From positions 1,702,135 to 1,766,134 of the forward strand of contig NC_080060.1 of assembly GCF_026212465.1 (NCBI RefSeq): 64,000 nt of DNA, read 5' to 3'. Under the pieces are notes generated by a model. The model ran no database searches. It was not told the origin of the DNA and was given only the letters and a program-made list of their open reading frames with translations. Positions 1 through 12,700 of this stretch are shown here, one piece after another. The DNA comes from Amaranthus tricolor (Eukaryota > Streptophyta > Magnoliopsida > Caryophyllales > Amaranthaceae). Numbering within the stretch: the stretch's first letter is position 1; each line of letters starts with the position of its first letter. A program made the position numbers and the translations under genes.

Positions 1-755
1 ACTTGTAGTAGCCGATTTCAAATTTGTTGGGGATGCTAGCAGCAATACTCAAACAAAGGTCGTATTATTTGAAAATAATCAATACTATTGGTTATTTTAC
101 AACATATTGTCAAAAGGTCGAATTATACCGGACAATTTTTCCTTCTTTTTTTCGTCTTTTAATAAACACACCAATTAGACTAAGAGAGGTAGTAATCCAC
201 ATTTTGTGATACCTCGATAACTCTTGGTGTTGATCGATTATATTGATTTTAAATTTCTTGCATTAAATCCTGTATTTATGGTTTTGTACTTTAACCTCAA
301 TTAAGGGCTTTTTATTTTTTAATGAAATTTATAAAAAATGTAAAATTGCGTTGCATTTAAAATGAAAAATTATATAAATTGAATTTACATTAAATGGTTA
401 AGTTTGATGAATCGAAAAAAATCATAACTATTTATTTTAAAGAAAAGAGCAAAATAGAAATTCTACAATGAATTACGAAAAATGTGTACTTCAATTATCA
501 CAACACCCCTTTAATTTATCAGTAGCCGTTCTTTCTTTCTTAAAAATCAATGTGCAACTAAATAATCTTATGAGTCATAATCCATGTAATACATATTAAC
601 CTGGCACATACATAAACAATTTATTTTGAAATGTGTTGAATTTATTTTAAAATTGTAATATTTAGAAAATTTGCTACAAATTTGTCCTTAATTTAGTAAA
701 AGAAATCAGTTACACTGAATTGGTGTAGATTCATCGATCCATTGTAAAATTGGCA
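1..755. other. 5' flank of the SSADH gene, no gene seen
   Basis: AT-rich upstream sequence. No conserved protein is visible in any frame; the short ORF at 24-209 has no recognisable composition. The part just before 756 presumably holds the promoter and 5' UTR of the succinate-semialdehyde dehydrogenase gene, but no convincing TATA box can be placed. Confidence 0.5.
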
Positions 756-3700
756 ATGATGAGAAGATTGTTATCATCGACCATAGCTGCTTCCCCCACC
801 ATCAGCTTGATTTGCCGCTCATCCCATATACACCGTTCTTCTGCTATTTTCTGTCGCCAGGCAATTTCCTTCTCTCGATTACTTACCCTCAATTTTTGGT
901 TGATTTTTGTTCATCAGTTTGATCTCAAAATGGGTGTTTCTAGCTTTTGTTTGATATAATTTGATGGATTTGTATGTATGTTGTTTTTATTTGATTGTCA
1001 ATGCCTCAAATTCAATGGTATACAAGCTTAGTTAAACCAGTTTATTTCTTGGTTTTTAATACAAATGGGGTTGTTGAATTTTTGATGGAGATTTTGTAAT
1101 TAATAATCTTTTGTAGGATTGAAATCCTAATTTCTGCTGTTTAGTGGTAATGATTATGAATTACATTGTATTTTAGTTGGTTTTATAATATGGTATCAGT
1201 CGCCAAAGTGTTTCAATCTGATAAGCGACACCCCTCGGTGGAATATTAAGCCCTTCTATGAGAAGGGTCTGTGGCGCATGTATACTTCTAAAAGTGCTCT
1301 CGTGAGAGGGACATGATAGAATATATAGCATGCTATGGGCTTCAATCATTAGATAAGGTTTTGGTTGAGTTGTTTCCATAACAGAACTATCATTGATTAA
1401 GACATAGATGTTATTGGATTCATGCAAGGGAAATTTGTAATGCTCTATTTTCCCATGATCATTGATATGAAGTATCACTTGTTGAATTCTTTTATGCTAT
1501 TGTTATGGCTTTATCATGGAATTGTTGGTGAATGTTATGCTTTGATGCTGCAATATTTTGACTTATTTCATTAATGCTCATATATACATGCAGTTTCTAT
1601 AAGCATTTTATGTTTGAATTCTAATATGATGTTTGATGTTTATTCAGATGAGTAGTACTGCTGAAGATGTTGCAATGAGACTTAAAAGTTCGGGACTGTT
1701 ACGAAGTCAAGGTCTAATTGCTGGGAAATGGATTGAAGCTTATGATAAGAAGGTTATAGAGGTATGATTCTCTTGTGGTTTTTCTGTAAGTGGATGAAGT
1801 GATGGGCAGCAAATAGATGGGTTCATTAGATGTGTAAGGGTTTTTCTTGTAGGAAAGGAATGTATGGACAGGTTAAAGGGTAAAAACTTTGGTGTTCTTT
1901 CCTTCCAAATTCCTCCAATTCGGGAGGAAAGGAAAGTGAAGATTTCTTAGCATTGTTTTCCTCATACTTTTCATTTCTATGAAATTCAACCTTCTTTCTA
2001 CCGGCATGGGAAGATATGTTTTCCTTCCACTTCTGTTTTCTTCTATCCAAATAATTGTTTCTGAACATTGTTAAGGAATTAGTTTTCATTAGTCTTTTCT
2101 TATATTTGAACTTGCATATTTGACTGGCCGCTTTATGAACTTTGCATATATGTAAAATTTGTTCTACGTGATGACAGGTAACCAATCCTGCTACTGGTAA
2201 TGTCGTATCAACAGTTCCGTGTATGGGTGCAAAGGAGACAAATGATGCAATTTCTGCAGCTTATGAAACATTCAGCAGTATGTCTTTTGATTCTTGTTAA
2301 TTTTTTTTTTTAAATTCTTAAAAATACTCTATATTTACAGATGTCATCTTTAGCATCAAGCTGCTGCTATTTTTGATATTAACTGTAGCTCTGATATTTT
2401 GTTTTGATTATTAATCAGAGATTGGAAGATATTGGTAATTGGAATCATGGTTTATTCTGCTGTGAGAGTTAGTGTAGAAAGTGGTGCTAGACTTCTCTTC
2501 TAAGTTCTGAGTTTTAGATGATGTTTAGTTGATAAATCATTCTTTTTTTCGGTTTTTGGAATTTCTTTTTGATGCCAGCTTATTAGGAAGCTGTGGTTCA
2601 TGAAGTAGTCTTGTGAATAGCTCATTTCTAGAGATTCGGAAAAATGATATATAATTTTCTGTATGGTTGAATGATAGTGGACTAGTGGTGTCAACTTTTC
2701 TGTTTCAACCGATTCTTTCAAAGAAAATGTTATTGTTACTTAAATGTTTTAGTTAAAGGAATTGGGGAATGGGAAATTCTTATGGAGAATTTTGGTTTTG
2801 CTGGTGAGAGTTGAAGAAGAATCAGTAAATATGTCCCTGAGAGTTGAAGACTTCTTTTGTCCTAAAGTCCTCTTTTGCGGCATATATATTTATTTTGTAT
2901 TGAATGTGTTTGTTTCAACTAGAAATGCTAAATAAGTTCTGATAAAGTTGAAGGTGATTTTTGAAGTAGAATCAACGTTTCTGAACAGATATTGAAACTT
3001 TTCGGAAAAAAAACTGGTGATTGTTATAATTTTATTCTAGATAAGATTAGCTAGGGGATTTTTTGATGAAATGATGGGATCCACCCAAAAAAGTAGGGGT
3101 GCAAGAAGGCTTTGGCATAGTTGTAGTAACGATTTTTGCCATGGAGACGTAGAGAATCATCTACGACCATGTAAATTCAAATCATTCTGGTTAGTTGCAT
3201 CATGTGTAAATGTAATTGCTCAAACTGTTTAATTGAGACTAGGCATGTCAAGTCTGGATGTCAACTATAGTGATATTTTCACATCTCTTGAACTTACTCC
3301 GTGTGCTTTATATAGTGTGGGGGGAAAATAGGATTTATATAGCATTTACAATGGATATACAGTTTTTTTGTTGTGGGCTTGTTTGTTAGTTCACTTGTGA
3401 ATCTTGTATGTATCTTGGCTCACAATTTCTGGGCTTGACTGTTGGTTTAGCTGTCAATTGTCATAATTTTTTTTTGACTCTGTCGGAGTGTTTGTTGATG
3501 GAATGTCCTTATTTCTTTCCTCTTTGTTTTTCCCTTTGTGCTTTTCTTTTATAGCATGGAGCAAAACTACAGCAGCTGAAAGGAGCAAATGCCTTCGGAA
3601 ATGGTACCAAAATTGTCTGTCTTTTTAATTTTAATATACTTTGATCAATGTTTTATAAGTTTTATAACTTTGAGGGATCTAATTTGTAATTTTTAATGCA

Positions 3701-6700
3701 AATTTAGGCAAAATGCTTTATAAGTTCGAGGGATCTAATTTGTTTAGAATTGGAAATTAATTTTTTCACAAATTCATTCAAAAAACTTGAAGTAGTACTT
3801 TTTAAATTTCGGAAACTAAATTTACCTCCTTGCAAAATATTTTAAAATCTATTGGAAGATAAATGCTTAAATAAAAAGACAAAACAATAGTCATATTAGT
3901 TGCACGCTTAAATCATATTTATTTCAATGCTCAAGAGCTAATTTTATTATGAAACTTATTCAAATAAACTTTTGGACTATTTATTAAGATGCAATATCTG
4001 CAAATTTTTTTGTCATAAAAACCACAATGGATTGCAAATAGCCATTGCAGATTCAATTCTAGATGTCATTATCAATCAAAAAATGGATCCAGTTTTCGTC
4101 AAGAACTAGAATGTAGTGACCTAGGAAATGAATCGTGTATTATACACCTGAAGTGTCCTAAGCCCTTGGCAAACCACCTGATTTTCTGCTGCTTTGCTAA
4201 GTTACGTGCTTTTTGAGGAAGAAGAGTAGAGAGAATAATGTGAGAGTGTGGGTGTGGGCTCCAGCATTAGCAAACGTGATTGCGCAATACGTCTGGATCT
4301 GAGAGTCAAAAATTGAAAAACGGACTATGAAATTGGGTTAAAGACATTATTCTTGTCTCAAATATTGTCAATTGTTTATACTTAAGTTAGGGGACCTCAG
4401 CCGTTTTTTGGTTGTATTCATTTCTGTTGAATTTTGCTTCAGGAATACAAGCATCCATTTGTATTTTCTCTATGAAACTTTGTCAGGATGGTAGACGAGG
4501 CGCTTTTTGCTGTATACATATAAATAAAATGCTATTGCATAAACAATTACTAGTTTACATCGTTCTAAAGGTTGTTTTTACACACAGCAATGCTTCCTTA
4601 TTATTTGTAGCTTGTCACTTTTTAACAACGCTACGAAATTAATCTCTTATATTACTACTATACTGCTGCAAATTGGACTGCTTCATAGCCTAATCCCTGA
4701 AGTTGAAGATTTTGTGACATTAATTCGTCCCGACAAGCTAGTTGCTGTTTTTTGCTCAAAACCTTGTTAATATGGAACAGGACTTAGCTTTCTTTCCTTG
4801 CATGAAGCAGTTTTATAAAATGTGTCATTGTTCATTCTATTGAAAGAATTTTTGTTCAGGTATGATTTACTGATTGCCCACAAGGAGGAACTTGGACAAC
4901 TTATTACGTTAGAGCAAGGGAAACCTTTAAAGGAAGCAATTGGAGAGGTAACATTTAATGAACGAAATCAACTTTAGTGAGACCCAATTTTATGGAGGTG
5001 TATCCAACTGACAACTTTTATGGAGTAGATTCACACTTTGGCTGATTTTGGCCCTTAATTATGCTTATTTATTAATTTTCTAAGGACTTTAGTTGGTATT
5101 TACAGTCATGTTGCGGAAGACATAATTTGCTGTTTAAGCCCTTTTTGCGCTTTTTCCCTATGTAGATGGATTGCTTCCATTGTTTTGTTGTAGACAAAGG
5201 TAAACATCTCATTGCAGGTTGCTTATGGGGCTTCCTTTGTTGAATACTTCTCTGAGGAGGCAAAACGGATGTATGGTGATATCATTCCTGCTCCATTATC
5301 TGATCGGCGGTTGCTTGTTCTGAAACAGGTGTGTCCATGAAGTCACTCATGTGCTATTTTTAATCATCAAATAACAAACTTGTGCTGTGGCTTCTCCATT
5401 TTCTGTTAGTAAAAAATTCTTTCAGAAATTAGGAACATAATTGAAAGGAGAGGCTATAAACCTCACTCAAGGATCACTAAATTAAGGTTTAAGTGTGTGT
5501 TTGTGTTGTGTCAAGTATAGGAATCAAATAATGCAATACAATGTGATGAATGGGAATAATAAGTAAATAATCAAGACAAAGATTTAAGGTGGTTCACCAA
5601 TCTTGGGCTACATCCACCATTTAGCCTAGGATTTATATTATTGTGTTTAAAGGAGAAAATACAAACTTGAAGGAATTACAATGGAGTATTAGTGTAAGGG
5701 AAGAGAGGAGCTAAAATGGGAGTAAATACACAAGCAAGAAGGTAGCTTATAATGTGAGACTTTGGTGCACAATATGAGGTCCTAAGTCTCATGTATATAT
5801 AGCCAATAATTCAACTGAATTGGGATAAGAGAGATCAGCAGCAGCTTCCAGTGGCCTCGAAAAATAGCAGCTGGCCTTCGCTCGACCTAGTGCTCGGGTG
5901 AGCAACCAGTCGAGCAGCTGGTCAGAACGTGCCAGCTTGCTGCTGTCCCTTTCCTTTCCTCTTCTATGCTTACTTCGGTCTCCCATGCTCATGCACATTA
6001 ATCCTTGGACTAAATTTTGCACTCTAATTCTTCACATGTCAAAGATACTCTTCCATAGTATCATATACTCTTTGATTCCCATACTACCAAATCACAAACA
6101 TGTGATATTTTGTCCTCTTCTAACCTTAACACTAAATAGGATGATTAATTATCTTAATCATGTTTTGATTACTTGGTAACACAAGTCACCAATAATCTTA
6201 ACAATAATAAACTATGTAATGTTATATATTGATTTACATAAGTATAGAACGGAACATAGTTTAGTCTAATATATTTTCTTAAGATGAAGATAGCTTGTTG
6301 TTACCTTCCCTTTTTTCTACTCTCCTAACTCTAGCTATGTTATGGAGTCAAAGGTCTATGAGGATATTTTTTCTCTTTATGATATGATTTTTTTTGGAGT
6401 CCAAGGTAGATAGGCCAAGGGAAGAGAAAGGCTAGAGGAAATGGCATCGAGAGTCGACCTCTTGTGGGAAAGTGGTACATGCTCCAACTGAGACATTGCC
6501 GATTCTCCCCTTTATAATATGATTAGTCAGATCAAAACAATTGAGAACCATCTCGATTTAGCGGTTTAGCCTCTTCTGCGCTATTAGAGGCAGATACATG
6601 TATTTTATGGAGCAAGCTATTTCCATGCTTGTGATCACCATCAAGCATGAAATGGTCATACGTAATTACAAGTGCCAGATTGTTTTCAGATTAAAAGATT

Positions 6701-9700
6701 GTTTTTGTTGGTAGAAATAGGATTTTTATCTGGTAGTTTTTTATGGTGCTGCTTTATCTCACTGAATGTTGCAGTATTCTTTCTTCTCCCTTTATCTTTT
6801 TAAAATTCCCAAATAAAAAGTCTCACTACATGAGGAAGTCATCTCACTAGTAGTCTAGTAGGCCTTTTTGCAATTAATGGTTCAAATTTGGGATATAGAA
6901 TGAAAATTTCAATGCTTGAAGGACTAAAATGTTTGAATTGTGCTGTTGTAATGTTAATATTCATGTATGTCATTTTTTGTTGATGTCTTGTCTTTTTCTT
7001 ATCCGCAGCCAGTTGGTGTTGTTGGAGTCATTACTCCTTGGAATTTCCCGCTGGCAATGATTACCAGAAAGGTCTGAGTTTTTTCTTTCATGAATGATTA
7101 TCTCCTAACAATTTATAAGAAACAGAGGGGTAGCCATATCGAAGCAACTGATCTTTGATCAACTTGTGCATATCTCATAGTAGATTTATCTCCATTAAGA
7201 TAACATTTCTATCCTAACTGTATCAGGTTGGCCCTGCTCTTGCAAGTGGTTGTACTGTAGTGATTAAACCATCGGAACTTACCCCATTGACAGCTCTGGC
7301 TACAGCTGAGCTTTCAATCCAAGCTGGAATTCCTCCGGTAGGTGGTAATTCTTTTCATTGAAAATTATAAAAATTAAAATGGTAAAATTAGAATCAAAAA
7401 AGAAAATTATTGTAAATCATCATATGAGCATCATTCCAATGTTGTGCTTACTACTTAGAACTTACTAAGTTTTCACTTCATGCGAGGCCTCCTTTTCAGT
7501 CCCAGGCGTCTCAGCACATTGCTCTATATGATAATCCAATGTGGACTGCGTAGTTTTGAATTCGGACTTCAGACTCTAGACTCTTGTGATTTCTGCTTTA
7601 CAGTCCGCAGATCTATCAGCCTTGCCAATTTTCTCCCATACTAACACAATTGAACTATAATATTAATTTATGACTTTATACTAATTGTTCTAGCTAAAAT
7701 AAGATTAAAACCGCTCTTAACAAGATATGATTTGATCGTAGGTCAATTTTCTCTAAACAGGGTCGAAACTGGTTGTTAAACTCTAAAATCAATTCACTCA
7801 ACTTTCAAATTTAGACTTGTTTGATTTAGGAATTAGGTCACAAAATCCCAAACTAAAGGGTACTGTTAGGCCTAGGAAATTTACCTTTCACTTCTCTACA
7901 ACAAGTCTAAATTCTTTAGAGTTTTTGACCTAGTCCCTAAAACTAAACAAGCCTAAATTCTTGAGAGTTTGTGACTGCAATATAAGCCGCATCAGCTGCT
8001 ATATACCATTCACATTAACCTCGAAAGTGGTTCAGTGACCATTATTATAGGACCTCATCCGAGATTTTGCTCAGTGATATAATCTTCTTTTTTAGTGTGG
8101 AATGCTTTCTCTGAAGTTATTATTTCACTATGTTGTTCACTTTTGTGAAATTGTTGATCATATATTTCAGGGTGTAGTGAATGTAGTCATGGGGAATGCT
8201 TCAGAAATAGGGAATTCTTTACTTGCCAGTACGCAGGTTAGAATTTGAAATAAAGATATTTATGTTACTATCATCCCAATTGTAATTCATATTGTAAAAA
8301 ATGACCATAAATTTGTCAGGTGAGAAAAATTACTTTCACAGGTTCTACTGCTGTGGGAAAGAAATTAATGGCTGGTGCTGCCAATACTGTTAAAAGGGTA
8401 TGCTTAAGCTCTAAGATTTGTATGAATTGTGGTGTGTATAACCTACTCCTGATTGCCTAATCTATTTATGCTAGGTGTCCCTGGAACTTGGTGGCAATGC
8501 ACCTTGCATAGTATTTGATGATGCGGACTTGGATGTGGCAGTGAAAGGATCTGTAAGACTAAATTATTTATTGCACTTGTTTTTTTGAATATTCCGGATA
8601 TCAGACATTATACTCAACCCTTTGAAAACGTATTTCAGTTGAAGTTGAACCTGGCTAAGAGTATTCTAAGCTTTATTGTACATTAGTTTTGACTCTATAG
8701 GGGTGGATGGTTTGGCATCTTAAAACAATTACGTCTCTTAATTACCCTTGATAAACTTTGGTATTTGCGGGAGGGCGTCCTTTAATAGCTCGAAAATAGT
8801 GACACAATGCAGACCTTGTGCTGGGTAAGAGTGATCTACACGTTTTGTGCTTCGGGAATCGGGAGTGGTGGGACGGGCACTATATATTATTGCTGTCTTA
8901 TCTGATGGCTCTTCGAAGTACTGATTTCTTTTTTGATGCCCCTAAGTAATTAGGTTTTACTGATTTCTTTTTTGATGCCCTCTTTCTTAAGGTGATGGTA
9001 TTAGGAGGAAATGTCATTGGAAATTTTGTTAGTTCGGGTTCTCTTGCTTTGTTGTGAAGCACAAAAATGATCTCAACCTTGTGTTTCAGTATCCTGATAC
9101 GTTTCCATTTTATAGTACCTAGTTTTGCAAATGGAAAAGCCAGGCTGGCAAGAAGAATACTTCTCAATGTTCTGGAATGTGTGTGGCTGTCATCCATGCA
9201 TTTCCTTTCCGGGGACATAAAAGGACTGAAGGGGAAGACAAAATACTAGATTGAAGTACCCCTCCTTATTTCCTATCACTCTTCTTGTCCCTCTTTCAGT
9301 GATTGTTTCTCTTTTTGCAGTTGCAATTTTTCTTCACTGCATCTTTGAATTTTTTCCGGGAATTTATTGGGCAGAGAGGTTAGTGTTGGCAGCGGGGAAG
9401 CTCTCAGTTATAGCTTTTAGATGAAGACTTCTAATAGTTTTCCTTATGTCAACTTAAGACTCAAGGACATGCAGATCATCAGATCTTAAGAATAGTGCAA
9501 CATATAGTAGCATCACTATCTGAACACACATTGTACATGTTTTGAGCTTACTACGATTATGACCGTTATCTTAATCACGACTGCGTCCGAGATTATGGAC
9601 TCATTGCATGAATTTTATAGAGTATGACCTTGCATTGACTTTTAGGAATAAGATTTAGAAAGAAAAAAGTAGTAAGCAAGAGAAAGCTTTGCATGCATCA

Positions 9701-12700
9701 GCAAATAATCTATCAAAAGGATAGGGCTCCACTATAGCAAATCCAAAAATTGAGAAAATGTTTCTATGTTACAATTTGTATGGGGATTCATGGTTAAAAA
9801 AGAAAATTTGTAGCTGTAAAAAGACTGTCGTTTAGTTGGTTTTTCTGGGATAATGTCGTTTGTAGATGCTTATCTATAGTATTTTTCTTTAGGAAATTTT
9901 CCTGGCATTGTATACCTTTTAAAGATTGCAGAGCTTTATGCTTTAACTTTAAGCCTCTCTTGTTTTATGTGGTTTTGGTGGTATTGATGAAAGTTTTGGT
10001 TATCATTTGCAGCTTGCGTCCAAGTTCCGTAATAGTGGACAAACATGTGTTTGTGTGAATAGAATCCTGGTTCAAGAAGGTAAGACGGGAGTTATTTAAA
10101 TTCTTGATCTCTATTTTCTGGTCTTGCTTGAATCTTGCGGCTTGTTGTTGGTTCATGTAAGTGGAACTTCAACATTTAAATAAGTTAAACGTAAAAAGAA
10201 TATATTAGCTCAATATTTTTGTGGAATTTATGCACACTTGAGACCAATAGAGCAGGTTTTAAAGGACTTGTCCATTATTTGTATCATAATTGTTTGAACT
10301 GCAAGATTTTAGAGTATGATATTGATCGCTTGATTGAAAAAGAAGTATGTGAAAGAAGGAAATGAGTAAGAGACTCGTCAAAGCCATTGATTAAAAAATC
10401 ATAATGGCTTTAGTTAAGTTATAATCATTTACCACGTATTTTACACATTCTTTAGACTATCCATGTTTACTAAGATGTATTAAAATACCTCCTCAAATAA
10501 TCCAACAGATACTAAGCTCTCGTAGTAATGTACTGCATACATGCTGAACTCTGGACAAATATTTTAACTTATGGCAGGTATATATGAAAAATTTGCAAGC
10601 GCTTTTTCAAAAGCTGTCGAGAAACTTCAAGTTGGGGATGGTTTTGTTGATGGTGTTGTCCAGGTGATGACTCATTTATATAACTGATTTAATACATTGT
10701 CTTTGTTCGTGAAGTTCTTAAAACATTAGTGGTTCTTGTCTTCTTGATACACTTGTTTGTCATATATGGTGCACATTAGGAAGTTAGATTCAATTGATTA
10801 AGATTTTGAACTTGTCAAATCCGATTTTGTCGACAAGTGTTCTTTGAATATTGATGGCTAGGTCTTACATTAGGAAGTTAATTTCAGTTGATTAGCATAG
10901 TTAAAAAGTGCCTGAATGTTGCAGGGACCCCTTATTAATGAAGCTGCTGTTCAGAAGGTATTTCTGATAAAGCTTAGAAATTGTTATTGGATCCTCAGAA
11001 GAGATTAAACAGACACTTATCCTTCTTTATTGTTTGTAATTTGGGCTGCAGGTTGAGTCCTTTGTTGAAGATGCAATCTCAAAGGTAACTATTTCATTTT
11101 GTTGTATAAGCTAGGCATAATTTGTCTTTCCTGCTTGATTTTTACCCATATGCTCAACAGCATAAAAGTGTTTCCCTTTCCTTGGGAAATTAATGTAAAT
11201 ATTCCTTTTATATTTCTCTTCTCAGGGTGCAAAAATATTGCTTGGTGGTAGAAGACATAATCTTGGAATGACTTTCTATGAACCTACCGTCATGACAGAT
11301 GTCAAGAGTGATATGCTACTCTCGAGGTACATACTGAATCTATGTGGCTTTTTGTTCCCATTGAAGGTTGATATTATGGCATACCTTCTACATCCTTAAC
11401 TTGGGTGTTTTTCTTGATTATATCATTCCGCTCATTGGCGCATATTCACTCTGTCTCTATACCCTTTTCTAGTTGTAGTATTAATTTGTAGTTGGAGATC
11501 AAGACGAACTCAAGTGGATAGAAGAAATGAGTGGATAAGATGATTGGGCTGAATAAGTTTGTGGATGAAATTAAAAGGAGAGTAGGACCATTGCCAAAAA
11601 AGGAAATAGTATAAAGTAAGTGGGATAAACTTAAATAGAAATAGGTGCAATTTTGTAAGGACCAAGGGAGTAGTAATTAGTATTTTCTTCCTGTTTACCG
11701 TCTACATGTTTTACTTGGATCGGAAGGGAAACAAAATAGGGAATTGGAAAATGTCATTAGCTTGTCCTTGTTTGTGGAATCAACTAATAAGTTAATTAAT
11801 TATTCATTAAGAGTACCATGTATAGTACAATTATAATAGCTATGGGCATATTATTGCATAATAATAGTAGTTCAACAAAAAAAAGGCAATCATACGCTCA
11901 AAACTCCCCATATGTGAATTTTTTTCCCAAAAATTCACACTGTGCCGGCCGCGATTCACATTACTCTGTCATTTTTTTTCCATGATTGAACCCTGAATAA
12001 ACAGCATTGATATGTCTCCTGCAAACAAAGGCCCATGTAGGGATGGCAATGGGTATTGGACCCGACGTAGAGCCGTAGATCCGTATCCGTTTTCACGGAT
12101 CTGGGTCCTAAATCAGATCCGGGTTGTATTCGGATCTGTTTATATTTCACGGATCCGGATCCGGATCTTAGAAAAATACCCGGACCCGTGGATATGGAGG
12201 ACCCGTTTTATTTTTTATATATTAAATATATATTCTTGCTGACTGTACATAGTTTGGATTATAATTATAATTTGAATGTGAATATGCTAATCCCCATTCC
12301 CTACTGACTCACTAATAAGTCGCGCACTCACTCACTGTACACTACTCCTAATAGCCCAGTACCCCACGATCAAAAAATTGCACACTTCACTCACTGTACA
12401 CTACTCCTAATACCCCAGTACCCCAGTACCCAAGCACACTACTATTATCCAACTTTAATGTGTTCGTTGGATATTTTCAAGACAATTTTAAGTTGTATAA
12501 TGTTTTTTTTGGTGATCGATTGTGAAATTATATATATTATTATCATTAGTCTATGAATATAGATTTATGGAAATCTCAACACGATCAAAAAATACAAAAA
12601 AACAAAAACAAGTCAAACCCGTTTTGGACCCGGATCCGGTACTGGATCTGCAATATCCACGGATCCAAATATGGGTCTTACAAAACTAGACACACGGATC

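Noticed and set aside
1173..1478. Antisense ORF of 101 codons in SSADH intron 1
   Set aside because: No recognisable domain; it overlaps probable retroelement debris.
5789..6179. Overlapping ORFs on both strands
   Set aside because: Both lie in the probable solo LTR and look like chance open frames.
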